Positions 35,162 through 42,960 of a stretch of DNA of 64,000 nt are shown one piece after another (the stretch's first letter is position 1; each line of letters starts with the position of its first letter). The stretch comes from Eubacterium sp. (GTDB lineage Bacteria > Bacillota > Clostridia > Lachnospirales > Lachnospiraceae). Both the position numbers and the translations under genes were made by a program. The stretch is taken from contig JAAWJJ010000001.1 of assembly GCA_022796875.1 (NCBI GenBank), positions 62,001 to 126,000 of the forward strand. The letters are read 5' to 3'. The notes under the pieces are model-generated. The model ran no database searches. It was given only the letters and a program-made list of their open reading frames with translations, and was not told the origin of the DNA.

Positions 35162-36709
35162 ATGGCATTGGTAATTGCTGTTGTATACTTCGTGGCGTTG
35201 ATTGTTGTAGCCAGTATGTATGCAAAAAAGAGAATTAAGTCTGCGGCAGACTTTGCAAACGCAGGCGGCGGAATGGGCTGGATTATGGTTACGTTCAGTT
35301 TCGTACTTGCTCCGTTGGGTTCCGGACATACGATGTCCCTGTGGCAGAAAGCAGCAGGCGGCGGCTTTACGGATTGGGCGAATTATAACGGAATCGGTGC
35401 CGGCGCCATGTGGTGGGCGATCGGTGCAGGGGCCGTTTTCCTTCCGATCGCAATGTTATGGATCGGGCCTTTGTACAAAAAAATGGGCGCTACGACGGTG
35501 CCGGAGGCTCTGGAAAAAATCTTCGGCAAAAAGATGGGTTATTTCCACGCAGGTTTCCAGACGATGACATGGACCGGTATCGGCGCATCGGAAACCGTTG
35601 CGACCGGTACGGCTATTTACACACTGTGTAATGCGAGCGGCATCAACTTAAGCCTTTATGCATCAATTATCATAGGGTTCCTGCTGATTCTCTGTTACGT
35701 ATTATTCGGCGGTATGCTGCAGATGGCATGGTTAAACTGTATCAACGCTATCGTCATGCTGATCGGTTCCTATGCGGCTATCGGTATCATCGCGGTAAAT
35801 TATCTGGCGCAGTTCGGCGGCTGGCAGGGAGTTTTGGATGTCTATGAAAAAGTTGGATATTCTTCATTCCTGACACAGACAGGGACGTTAGGGCTTCCGC
35901 CTGTATGGCTCGGCGTTATCATCCCGGTTATCGTATTACATACGACCGCAGGCGCGGTATCCCAGACAATGATGCAGCCGTTCTTTGCGGCAAAGAACCA
36001 GAGCGCATGCCGGAAAGGTGTATTTGTAGGTATGTCCTTAAACATCATGTCCAGTCTGCCATGGATCTTCTTAGGGATCGCGGCTATGTCCATCCCGACG
36101 ATCGCATCCGTAGTAAACGCAAACGGCGGTACGGCAGTTCCGGAAATCGTTCAGGCCGGCTTGCCGGTACCTGCAATCGGTCTTTTAATGATCGCGCTGC
36201 TTTCCGCTACGTTGTCTACCGGCGGCGGTGTTGTTATGGCGAACTCCAACGTACTTGCACAGGATATCATTATCAAATGCTGTAAACCGAACATGGATGA
36301 AAAAGGAAAAATGCGTACGGCAAGAATCTGCGTTATTATCGCGGCTGTATTGCTTCTGCCACCAGCTCTTATCATGGCAAACGAATTCGTATTTAACCTG
36401 TTCTTGTGGGTATTCTCATTTGGTATGCCGGTATTCATCGTATTTATTATCGGTTACAACTTCAAAGTCAGCAAAATGGCGGCATGGCTTACGATTATCA
36501 TTTCTTATGTACTGAACTGTATCTGGACGTTTGTTGATATGGGAAGCGTATTGAAACTTCCGGCAGGAAGCGTATGGGGTATGAACCTTTACATTACAAT
36601 GGTAGCGTCGGTAATTCTCGGTATTGTTCTGCATCTTATCATTCCGGGCGAACCGGCATGGAAGAAGACGCATGCAAAAATAGTTGCTGAAAATGATGCT
36701 AAGGGTTAG
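35162..36709 (+). CDS. Sodium:solute symporter family (SSS) transporter
   Basis: A 515-residue integral membrane protein with about 13 helices, typical of the SSS/SLC5 family (ADFANAGGGMGWIMVTFSF start, then PLYKKMGATTVPEALEKIFG and LSTGGGVVMANSNVLAQDI). Members take up small organic solutes with Na+. AAAAAAGGAGG precedes the ATG. Because its promoter shares the operator found before the transhydroxylase, it is the likely importer of that enzyme's substrate, possibly pyrogallol, gallate or a related aromatic (inference). Two tiny membrane proteins follow immediately. Confidence 0.9.
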   Translation: MALVIAVVYFVALIVVASMYAKKRIKSAADFANAGGGMGWIMVTFSFVLAPLGSGHTMSLWQKAAGGGFTDWANYNGIGAGAMWWAIGAGAVFLPIAMLWIGPLYKKMGATTVPEALEKIFGKKMGYFHAGFQTMTWTGIGASETVATGTAIYTLCNASGINLSLYASIIIGFLLILCYVLFGGMLQMAWLNCINAIVMLIGSYAAIGIIAVNYLAQFGGWQGVLDVYEKVGYSSFLTQTGTLGLPPVWLGVIIPVIVLHTTAGAVSQTMMQPFFAAKNQSACRKGVFVGMSLNIMSSLPWIFLGIAAMSIPTIASVVNANGGTAVPEIVQAGLPVPAIGLLMIALLSATLSTGGGVVMANSNVLAQDIIIKCCKPNMDEKGKMRTARICVIIAAVLLLPPALIMANEFVFNLFLWVFSFGMPVFIVFIIGYNFKVSKMAAWLTIIISYVLNCIWTFVDMGSVLKLPAGSVWGMNLYITMVASVILGIVLHLIIPGEPAWKKTHAKIVAENDAKG

Positions 36710-36728
36710 GAAAAGGAGGTAAAGTGTT

Positions 36729-36836
36729 ATGCTTTGGGTGATTCAGGATATTATTTCACAGTATGTAATCGGATTTATTCTCTGCTTTATCATTTTCCTG
36801 ATTTGGAAAATCTCTCATAAAGGGGAGAAATTATAA
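36729..36836 (+). CDS. Symporter small accessory protein (35 aa)
   Basis: A 35-residue single-helix membrane protein, MLWVIQDIISQYVIGFILCF at its start, with a basic C-terminus (HKGEKL). It begins 19 bases after the symporter with AAAAGGAGG. Tiny membrane partners after SSS and NSS genes are known in Firmicutes; a stabilising or modulating role on the symporter is inferred. Confidence 0.75.
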   Translation: MLWVIQDIISQYVIGFILCFIIFLIWKISHKGEKL

Positions 36837-36850
36837 GGAGGGTTTCGTTT

Positions 36851-36955
36851 ATGGCTATTACGATCGTATCGGTATATCTTCTTTGCGTAGCTATTGTTTT
36901 GATCGCGATCTGTTTCATAGGCGCGAAAAATTCAGGCGTGGATAAAGAAGATTAA
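36851..36955 (+). CDS. Second tiny membrane protein downstream of the symporter (34 aa)
   Basis: A 34-residue single-helix protein (MAITIVSVYLLCVAIVLIAI at its start) with a charged end (GVDKED). It starts 14 bases after the previous small gene with AAGGAGGG. Two separate accessory peptides behind one symporter is less usual than one; both have good ribosome sites, so both are probably made. Confidence 0.7.
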   Translation: MAITIVSVYLLCVAIVLIAICFIGAKNSGVDKED

Positions 36956-36983
36956 GAAAAAAAGAAAATTTCATAAAATGGCG

Positions 36984-37066
36984 GCCGGGAGCGATATTTT
37001 CAGTATCCTTTCCCCGGCGTCGGATGAAAAAGGGCTTTTCGTATGTATCCGTACGGAAAGCCCTTT
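36984..37066 (+). terminator. Two successive hairpins ending the symporter operon
   Basis: GCCGGG (about 36984-36989) pairs with CCCGGC (about 37013-37018), and AAAGGGCTTT (37029-37038) pairs perfectly with AAAGCCCTTT (37057-37066). The second lacks a long U-run, so termination may be partial, with some read-through to the transhydroxylase genes. Confidence 0.6.
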
Positions 37067-37244
37067 GAACTATACAAAATAGATAAAAAACACTGAAAAT
37101 TATATACATTATTACCATATGAAAATAATAAAACAAAATAAAACGAGATAATAAAAAACATAAAAAAATACAATAATTTGTCATATATTGAAAACACACA
37201 AAAATAAAATTTAAAATTTAGGGATTTTTACATGACGAAAAGAT

Positions 37245-37275
37245 TTGACTGTATATTCACAATATAGTTTATATT
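37245..37275 (+). promoter_or_regulatory. MerR-type promoter with 19-bp spacer and operator (site 3)
   Basis: -35 TTGACT (37245-37250), 19-base spacer, -10 TATATT (37270-37275). The dyad ACTGTAT-N7-ATATAGT covers 37248-37268, with arms identical to sites 1 and 2 and a different centre. It drives the transhydroxylase operon. Confidence 0.85.
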
Positions 37276-37282
37276 TATATAC

Positions 37283-37455
37283 AGAAAGCAGCGTAGGAGT
37301 TATGCTGGTAAAGTTTAGCGGATAAACCCTCTACTCAATCATCGGCCAGGCTTTCAGAGGCATATAGGGAAAGTTGCTTTTGTAACTAATTTATAACAAT
37401 GGAATACCCATAGAGTTTTCTGTTGTATATTAAAAATTTTAAGGAGGTCTTAAAA
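37283..37455 (+). other. Long 5' leader of the transhydroxylase operon
   Basis: About 170 bases separate the predicted transcription start from the coding region, with patches that can fold (for example TAGCGGATAAACCCTCTA). No protein is encoded. A molybdenum-cofactor-sensing or stabilising RNA is conceivable, but no riboswitch class was recognised. Confidence 0.35.
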
Positions 37456-40056
37456 ATGGAAGGCGAAATTCGTATGACTAACTCCAGTACTGGCGGTCCT
37501 GTTTTCGTATACGTGAAAGATGGTAAAATCGTGCGTATGACCCCAATGGACTTTGACGAAACAGATCCGGAAGGCTGGAAAATCGAAGCGAGAGGCAGAG
37601 TGTTTGAAGCACCAAGAAAGACAACAATTGCACCGTTTACGGCTGGTTTCAAATCCATGATTTATAGTGACAGGCGTAATCTTTACCCAATGAAACGTGT
37701 AGACTTTGATCCGAACGGGGAAAGAAACATCCAGAACCGTGGTATTTCCGGTTATGAAAGAATCAGTTGGGATGAAGCGGCTGATATCGTAGTAAACGAA
37801 ATTAACCGTATTAAGAGGGAAAGCGGCCCGGCGTCTATCATGTCTACGCCATCTTCCCACCATTTATGGGGGAACGTAGGATATCGTCATTCTACATACT
37901 TCCGTTTCATGAACTTAATGGGATTCACCTATGCTGACCACAACCCGGATTCCTGGGAAGGCTGGCACTGGGGCGGCATGCATATGTGGGGCTTCTCCTG
38001 GCGTCTTGGCAACCCGGAACAGTACGATCTGTTAGAGGACGGTTTGAAATACGCGGAACTGATCGTATTCTGGTCTTCTGACCCGGAAGTAAACTCCGGT
38101 ATTTATGCAGCTTATGAATCACACATCAGACGTCGCTGGTTAGACGAACTGGGCGTACAGATGGTATTCATCGATCCTTTCTTTAACCATTCCGCAAATA
38201 TGTGGGGAATGAAATGGTTCTCACCGAAGATCGGTACCGACCATGCAATTTCTTTCGCAATCGCAAACACATGGTTAAAAGAAGGCACTTATGATAAAGA
38301 ATATGTAGCTACCCACGCTTACGGATTTGAAGAATGGGCGGATTACGTATTAGGAAAAGGCGAAGACGGAATCGACAAGACCTGCGAATGGGCAGAAAAA
38401 GAATCCGGTGTTCCGGCTTGTGAAATCCGCGCTCTGGCACGCGAATGGGCAAAGAAAAACACGTACCTTGCTGCCGGCGGTTTAGGCGGATGGGGCGGCG
38501 CCTGCCGTGCAACCCATGGTATTGAATGGACCCGTGGTATGATCGCTCTTGCTACCATGCAGGGTATGGGTAAACCGGGTTCCAATATGTGGTCTACAAC
38601 GCAGGGTGTTCCGACCGACTATGAGTTCTTCTTCCCTGGATACGCAGAAGGCGGTATTTCCGGCGACTGTGACAACTCGGCGGCAGGATTCAAATTTGCA
38701 TGGAGAATGTTCGACGGTAAAACGACGTTCCCGGCTCCGGTTAAAGTAAACAACGCACAGGGCCAGCATATTCCGCGTCTGAAAATTCCGGAATGTATCA
38801 TGAACAAGAAATTCGAGTGGTACGGCAAAGGCTTCTGCGGCGGCGCGATCGAATATCAGTTACAGCCGTATCATTATCCGGCAAACGGTTACGGCAAAAT
38901 CAAAATGTACTGGAAATACGGCGGACCGCACATCGGTACTATGACCGCTACAAACAGATATGCTAAAATGTACACGGATCCGGAACTGGAATTCGTAGTA
39001 TCCCAGTCCATCTGGAACGAAGGTGAAGTACAGTTTGCCGACGTTATTTTACCGGCTTGTACAAACTTTGAACGTTGGGATATTTCCGAGTTTGCAAACT
39101 GCTCCGGTTATATTCCGGATAACTTCCAGTTAACAAACAACCGTGTGATTTCCTTACAGTGCAAATGTATCGAACCGCTCGGAGAATCCAAATCCGACTA
39201 CGAGATCTATGCATTGCTGGCTAAGAAACTTGGCATTTATGACATCTTTACGGAAGGCAAAGATGAATTAGACTGGGTAAAACAGTACTACAATGCAACG
39301 GACTGCCCGAAAGTAATGCCTTGGGAAGAGTTCTTCAAAAAAGGCTACATGGTAGTACCGGTAAATCCGAACAGAAAGAAAACGGTTGCTCTGCGCTGGT
39401 TTGCAGAAGACCGTGTACGCGATACACCTGACTGGGGCCCAGCTCCGAACCAGACAGTTGGCCTGAAAGGATTACAGACAACGACAGGTAAGGTTGAATT
39501 TATTTCCACTTCCCTGCAGCGTTTTGAGGAACAGGGATATGTTGACGAATATCGTCCGGCAATGCACAAATACGTACCGGCTTGGGAAAGCTGGCATGCA
39601 GAAGTTGCAAAGAAATACCCTCTGGGTATGTTATCACCTCATCCAAGATTCTCTATGCATACCATGGGTGACGGTAAAGATTCATTCATGAATGATATCA
39701 AAGACCACCGTGTAGAAGTAGACGGATGGGGATACTGGATCATTCGTATGAATACTGTTGACGCAGAAGCCCGCGGTATCAAAGACGGCGATCTTGTACG
39801 TGCTTACAATGACAGAGGAAGCGTTATCCTTTGCGCTCAGGTTGGAGAACGTGTTCAGCCGGGAACGGTTCATTCTTATGAATCCTGTGCAGAATACTTC
39901 CCGTTAGGAAAACCTGGATGCTCTGCGGATAAGGGCGGATGTGTAAATATTCTTACACCGGACCGCTATATGTCCAAATACGCATGTGGTATGGCGCCGA
40001 ACAGCGCACAGATCGAAGTAGAAAAATGGGACGGAGGAATTTACGAAATTTATTAA
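37456..40056 (+). CDS. athL: Pyrogallol-phloroglucinol transhydroxylase, large (molybdopterin) subunit
   Basis: An 866-residue bis-MGD molybdoenzyme of the DMSO reductase family, close to the usual length of about 875 for the Pelobacter acidigallici large subunit, with long near-identical stretches from memory (SWEGWHWGGMHMWGFSWRLG; LAAGGLGGWGGACRATHGIE). Residues that I recall as His144, Asp174, Ser175 (Mo ligand) and Tyr404 there map here to H135, D165, S166 and Y396 with consistent offsets. It isomerises pyrogallol to phloroglucinol using a tetrahydroxybenzene cosubstrate. No Tat signal and no N-terminal Fe-S cysteines, so cytoplasmic. The start at 37456 has AAGGAGG. The small subunit gene follows after 32 bases. 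Confidence 0.92.
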   Translation: MEGEIRMTNSSTGGPVFVYVKDGKIVRMTPMDFDETDPEGWKIEARGRVFEAPRKTTIAPFTAGFKSMIYSDRRNLYPMKRVDFDPNGERNIQNRGISGYERISWDEAADIVVNEINRIKRESGPASIMSTPSSHHLWGNVGYRHSTYFRFMNLMGFTYADHNPDSWEGWHWGGMHMWGFSWRLGNPEQYDLLEDGLKYAELIVFWSSDPEVNSGIYAAYESHIRRRWLDELGVQMVFIDPFFNHSANMWGMKWFSPKIGTDHAISFAIANTWLKEGTYDKEYVATHAYGFEEWADYVLGKGEDGIDKTCEWAEKESGVPACEIRALAREWAKKNTYLAAGGLGGWGGACRATHGIEWTRGMIALATMQGMGKPGSNMWSTTQGVPTDYEFFFPGYAEGGISGDCDNSAAGFKFAWRMFDGKTTFPAPVKVNNAQGQHIPRLKIPECIMNKKFEWYGKGFCGGAIEYQLQPYHYPANGYGKIKMYWKYGGPHIGTMTATNRYAKMYTDPELEFVVSQSIWNEGEVQFADVILPACTNFERWDISEFANCSGYIPDNFQLTNNRVISLQCKCIEPLGESKSDYEIYALLAKKLGIYDIFTEGKDELDWVKQYYNATDCPKVMPWEEFFKKGYMVVPVNPNRKKTVALRWFAEDRVRDTPDWGPAPNQTVGLKGLQTTTGKVEFISTSLQRFEEQGYVDEYRPAMHKYVPAWESWHAEVAKKYPLGMLSPHPRFSMHTMGDGKDSFMNDIKDHRVEVDGWGYWIIRMNTVDAEARGIKDGDLVRAYNDRGSVILCAQVGERVQPGTVHSYESCAEYFPLGKPGCSADKGGCVNILTPDRYMSKYACGMAPNSAQIEVEKWDGGIYEIY

Positions 40057-40088
40057 TTCGTAAAGGACTTGTGAAAGGAGAATAGAAG

Positions 40089-40910
40089 ATGAAACAGTGG
40101 TATATGGTTCAGGATATCAGATGGTGTCATGACTGCAATAACTGCTTTATGTCTTGTAAAGACGAGCATGTTGGAAACGACTGGCCGGGATATACAGCAT
40201 CCCAGCCGCGCCATGGACATCGTTGGATGAATATCTTACGTAGAGAACGTGGAAGATATGCACGTAATGACTATATTTATTTGGCAATGCCTTGCCAGCA
40301 TTGTGAAAAATGTCCTCTTGTTGATGCAGGCGTAGCAACAAGAAGAGAAGACGGTATCGTACTGATCGACGCTGCAAAAGCAAAAGGCAATAAAAAAGTT
40401 ACCGATATGTGTCCGTATGGCGCAGTATATTACAATGATGAGGAAGACGTTGCTCAGAAATGTACCATGTGCGCACACCTGTTAGACGATCCTGATTGGG
40501 TTCCAGGAGTGCCGAGATGCGTTCATTCCTGTCCGACAGAATGTCTGAAAGCATATTATGTTGAGCCGGAAGAAATGGAAGTTATGATCAAAACGGAAAA
40601 CCTTGAAGTATACAAACCGGAACTGGGAACAAATCCGCATGTATTCTACAAGAATCTGTACAAATTCACAAAGAACTTTGTAGCCGGCGGCGTTACAAAG
40701 GACGGCGATTGTTTTGAAAATGCTACGGCAACTCTGACAAAAGACGGTGAAGTGGTAGAGATCCAGAAGACAAACTTCTTCGGTGACTTCAAATTTGACG
40801 GTCTTGACGACGGCAAATATGTCCTGAAACTGGAAGTAGCCGGTGCTACAAAAGATATTGACGTGGAAATCGCAGGCAAATCTCTGAATTTGGACTACAC
40901 GGCATTTTAA
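40089..40910 (+). CDS. athS: Pyrogallol-phloroglucinol transhydroxylase, small (3x[4Fe-4S]) subunit
   Basis: A 273-residue protein, matching the usual length of about 274. Cysteine groups near the N-terminus (C13, C16, C19, C23), MPCQHCEKC, DMCPYG, KCTMC and RCVHSCPTEC fit three [4Fe-4S] clusters. The C-terminal part (about 190-273: FENATATLTKDGEVVEIQKT onward) is a transthyretin-like/Cna-B-like beta domain, as described for the Pelobacter enzyme. It pairs with the large subunit in the same operon. AAAGGAG lies upstream of the start. Confidence 0.93.
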   Translation: MKQWYMVQDIRWCHDCNNCFMSCKDEHVGNDWPGYTASQPRHGHRWMNILRRERGRYARNDYIYLAMPCQHCEKCPLVDAGVATRREDGIVLIDAAKAKGNKKVTDMCPYGAVYYNDEEDVAQKCTMCAHLLDDPDWVPGVPRCVHSCPTECLKAYYVEPEEMEVMIKTENLEVYKPELGTNPHVFYKNLYKFTKNFVAGGVTKDGDCFENATATLTKDGEVVEIQKTNFFGDFKFDGLDDGKYVLKLEVAGATKDIDVEIAGKSLNLDYTAF

Positions 40911-40966
40911 GTAGTTTTTGGAAAAAGGTATAGACAAATCTATGGATACGTACCTTGTAAAGGACG

Positions 40967-40997
40967 CTGCGGGGTATTTCCCCGCAGTTGTTCTTTC
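40967..40997 (+). terminator. Rho-independent terminator of the transhydroxylase operon
   Basis: CTGCGGGG (40967-40974) pairs perfectly with CCCCGCAG (40980-40987), loop TATTT, followed by TTGTTCTTTCT. A second weaker hairpin (AAGGTA/TACCTT) lies just before it. Confidence 0.88.
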
Positions 40998-41028
40998 TAT
41001 AATGGAAAAGCAAATTTGGCTTTAACTA

Positions 41029-41057
41029 TTGACAAAGACAGGAAGAAACGTTATAAA
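41029..41057 (+). promoter_or_regulatory. Sigma-A promoter of the flavodoxin-like gene
   Basis: A consensus -35 TTGACA (41029-41034) and -10 TATAAA (41052-41057) are separated by 17 bases. The gene starts 84 bases downstream. Confidence 0.8.
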
Positions 41058-41140
41058 AAAGAAGAATACCGTAAAACGGATGATCGAATAGAAAAACTTT
41101 GAAAGAAGAATTATAAAAGAAAGGATTAAGGCCTGATTTC

Positions 41141-41698
41141 ATGAAAAAAATAGTAATTTTTAACGGCAGTCCGCGTAAGGACGCTAATACAACGACACTT
41201 TTGGATATGATTGCAAGAGGTGCCAGAGAGCATAATGCGGAAGTAGATTATAAAATTTTATTTAAAATGAAATTTATGGCATGTCAGGGTTGTTTTAACT
41301 GCCGGATCCATACGGATTGTGCAATTAACGACGAGATTACCGCTACTATGGAAAAAATCAAAGAAGCGGATGCGATTGTGATCGGTTCCCCGATTTATTT
41401 TATGCAGGTGACCGGGCCGGTGAAAAATCTGTACGACAGGTTATTCCCGTTAATGGGAGAGGACGGCGCCCCGCGTTACGGACAGAAAAATATTGTTACC
41501 GTGTATACGCAGGAGTTTGACGATCCGCATATGTTTGATATGTATTTTGATTATGTGGCCGGTACGTTTCCAAGTTTTGGCTTCGTAAATGAGAGAAGGC
41601 TGGTCTGTACAGGCGGAAACAATCCGGATGCTGCAAACAACAATATGAATCTGAAGCAGCAGGCTTATGAATTAGGAAGAATACTTGCTGTTGAATAA
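41141..41698 (+). CDS. Flavodoxin-fold NAD(P)H-dependent FMN oxidoreductase
   Basis: A 185-residue protein of the NADPH-dependent FMN reductase/iron-sulfur flavoprotein family. The phosphate-binding loop is FNGSPRKDANTTTLL (about 7-21), the isoalloxazine loop GSPIYFMQVTGPVKNLYDRL (about 87-106). CQGCFNC (47-53) plus a further Cys (C58) resembles the compact cysteine motif of iron-sulfur flavoproteins. It may supply electrons or detoxify quinones formed from trihydroxybenzenes (inference from location). Its 3' end is tandemly repeated after the stop. Confidence 0.88.
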   Translation: MKKIVIFNGSPRKDANTTTLLDMIARGAREHNAEVDYKILFKMKFMACQGCFNCRIHTDCAINDEITATMEKIKEADAIVIGSPIYFMQVTGPVKNLYDRLFPLMGEDGAPRYGQKNIVTVYTQEFDDPHMFDMYFDYVAGTFPSFGFVNERRLVCTGGNNPDAANNNMNLKQQAYELGRILAVE

Positions 41699-41739
41699 CA
41701 GATTATGAATCAGGAAGAATACTTGCTGTTGCATAACAG
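41665..41739 (+). repeat. Tandem copy of the flavodoxin-like gene 3' end
   Basis: 41665-41701 is repeated at 41703-41739 with 35 of 37 bases identical. The second copy supplies the -35 box of the moaA promoter. It is the freshest of the four 3'-end duplications in this window. Confidence 0.85.
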
Positions 41740-41751
41740 CTGATGTATAAT
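41723..41751 (+). promoter_or_regulatory. moaA promoter
   Basis: -35 TTGCTG (41723-41728), 17-base spacer, perfect -10 TATAAT (41746-41751). The start of transcription is expected near 41758, right at the foot of the leader hairpin. Confidence 0.75.
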
Positions 41752-41757
41752 AGAAAT

Positions 41758-41985
41758 CAGTCCGGAGAAAGGCAAATTCCCTAGCCAAATATACCATCTA
41801 TGATTATTGAAATGAATAGAACAAGTCCTTTCTCCGGTTTGAAAGATTCTTTTTTTAGTCTGTTTAGAAAAGCAGCGGAGGGTGCTTTTTTAAACAGGTT
41901 AAAAATCCATGACTGTTCTGCGTTTTACCATCAGGAATTGATTTGAGATACCCAAAAACAGAAAAATCTATCGGAGGTTGCCGCC
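41758..41985 (+). ncRNA. Structured moaA leader RNA, possible riboswitch
   Basis: The leader of about 228 bases begins with CCGGAGAAAGG (41762-41772), which pairs perfectly over 11 bp with CCTTTCTCCGG (41827-41837). The enclosed 54 bases include GGC...GCC (41771-41785). A second helix joins CTGTTTAGAAAAGCA (41860-41874) with TGCTTTTTTAAACAG (41883-41897), 14 of 15 pairs, with a U-run. This is the kind of leader expected for Moco/Tuco riboswitches, but I cannot match it to the published consensus. Simple attenuation or RNA protection are alternatives. Confidence 0.5.
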
Positions 41986-42936
41986 ATGAGAGATAAATTT
42001 GACAGAGAGATAAACTATTTAAGGATTTCCGTGACAGATGAATGTAATTTGCGTTGTATCTACTGTATGCCGAATGAAGGAGGCTGCGATACTTATTCAG
42101 AGGATCTTCTGTCAAGGAAAGAAATTGTGGAAATTGTACAGGCGGCAGTATCTCTTGGAATTACCAAAATCCGCATTACCGGAGGCGAACCGCTTGTCCG
42201 CCCGGATATTGTGGATATTTGCCGTGATGTGGCGTCAGTGAAAGGCATAAAAGAACTGGCGATCACAACAAACGGATTGCTGCTTGCAGATTTGGCAGAG
42301 CCGTTAAAAGAAGCGGGCGTTACGCGCGTGAATGTGAGTCTGGATACTTTGCAGACGGACAAATTCCGCCGGATCACCAGGCGCGGAAAATATAAAGAAG
42401 TTGTTGCCGGCATCCGGAAAGCTTTGCAGGCGGGATTAACGCCGGTAAAACTGAATACGGTTTTAATCGGCGGATTTAATATTGATGAAATCAGGGACTT
42501 TGCGGAACTGACCCGCAAGGGTGATTTTGAAGTGCGCTTTATAGAATTGATGCCGATCGGCGAATGTGTCAAATTCCCGAAATCCGCGTTTGTAAAAGGG
42601 GATGTCGTATTGGAACAGGTGCCGGAACTGGTGGAAGTCGGAGAAAGCGGAGTGGCAAGGATGTTTCGTTTCGCAGACGGAAAAGGAAAAGTCGGTATTA
42701 TCAGTCCGGTCAGCCAGCATTTCTGCCTGACCTGCAATAAAATTCGCCTGACCTGCGACGGAAAAATCAAACCTTGCCTTCATTCTTCGGAAGAAATTTT
42801 GATAAAAGGTTTGCACGGGGAAGAATTATATCATACAATGGAAGAAGCTATTTTTTGGAAACCGGCAAAACATGTGGATTTAAGTTACGGCTATCAGAGC
42901 GAATCAAAGCGGGCGATGAACCGGATTGGCGGATAG
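41986..42936 (+). CDS. moaA: GTP 3',8-cyclase (radical SAM)
   Basis: A 316-residue MoaA, first step of molybdenum cofactor synthesis from GTP. The radical SAM motif CNLRCIYC lies at 20-27. A C-terminal second cluster region, FCLTCNKIRLTCDGKIKPCL, and the terminal GlyGly (315-316), needed for activation of GTP, are present. RITGGEPLVRPDIVDI binds SAM. The ribosome site is GGAGG. It lies 1 kb downstream of the molybdenum-dependent transhydroxylase, and 24 bases before a GntR gene. Confidence 0.97.
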   Translation: MRDKFDREINYLRISVTDECNLRCIYCMPNEGGCDTYSEDLLSRKEIVEIVQAAVSLGITKIRITGGEPLVRPDIVDICRDVASVKGIKELAITTNGLLLADLAEPLKEAGVTRVNVSLDTLQTDKFRRITRRGKYKEVVAGIRKALQAGLTPVKLNTVLIGGFNIDEIRDFAELTRKGDFEVRFIELMPIGECVKFPKSAFVKGDVVLEQVPELVEVGESGVARMFRFADGKGKVGIISPVSQHFCLTCNKIRLTCDGKIKPCLHSSEEILIKGLHGEELYHTMEEAIFWKPAKHVDLSYGYQSESKRAMNRIGG

Positions 42937-42960
42937 CGGACAAAAAGATGGGAGATTGAC

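Noticed and set aside
41758..41985. Firm call of a Moco riboswitch
   Set aside because: Position and structure are suggestive, but I could not match the conserved residues of the published motif, so it is listed only as a structured leader.
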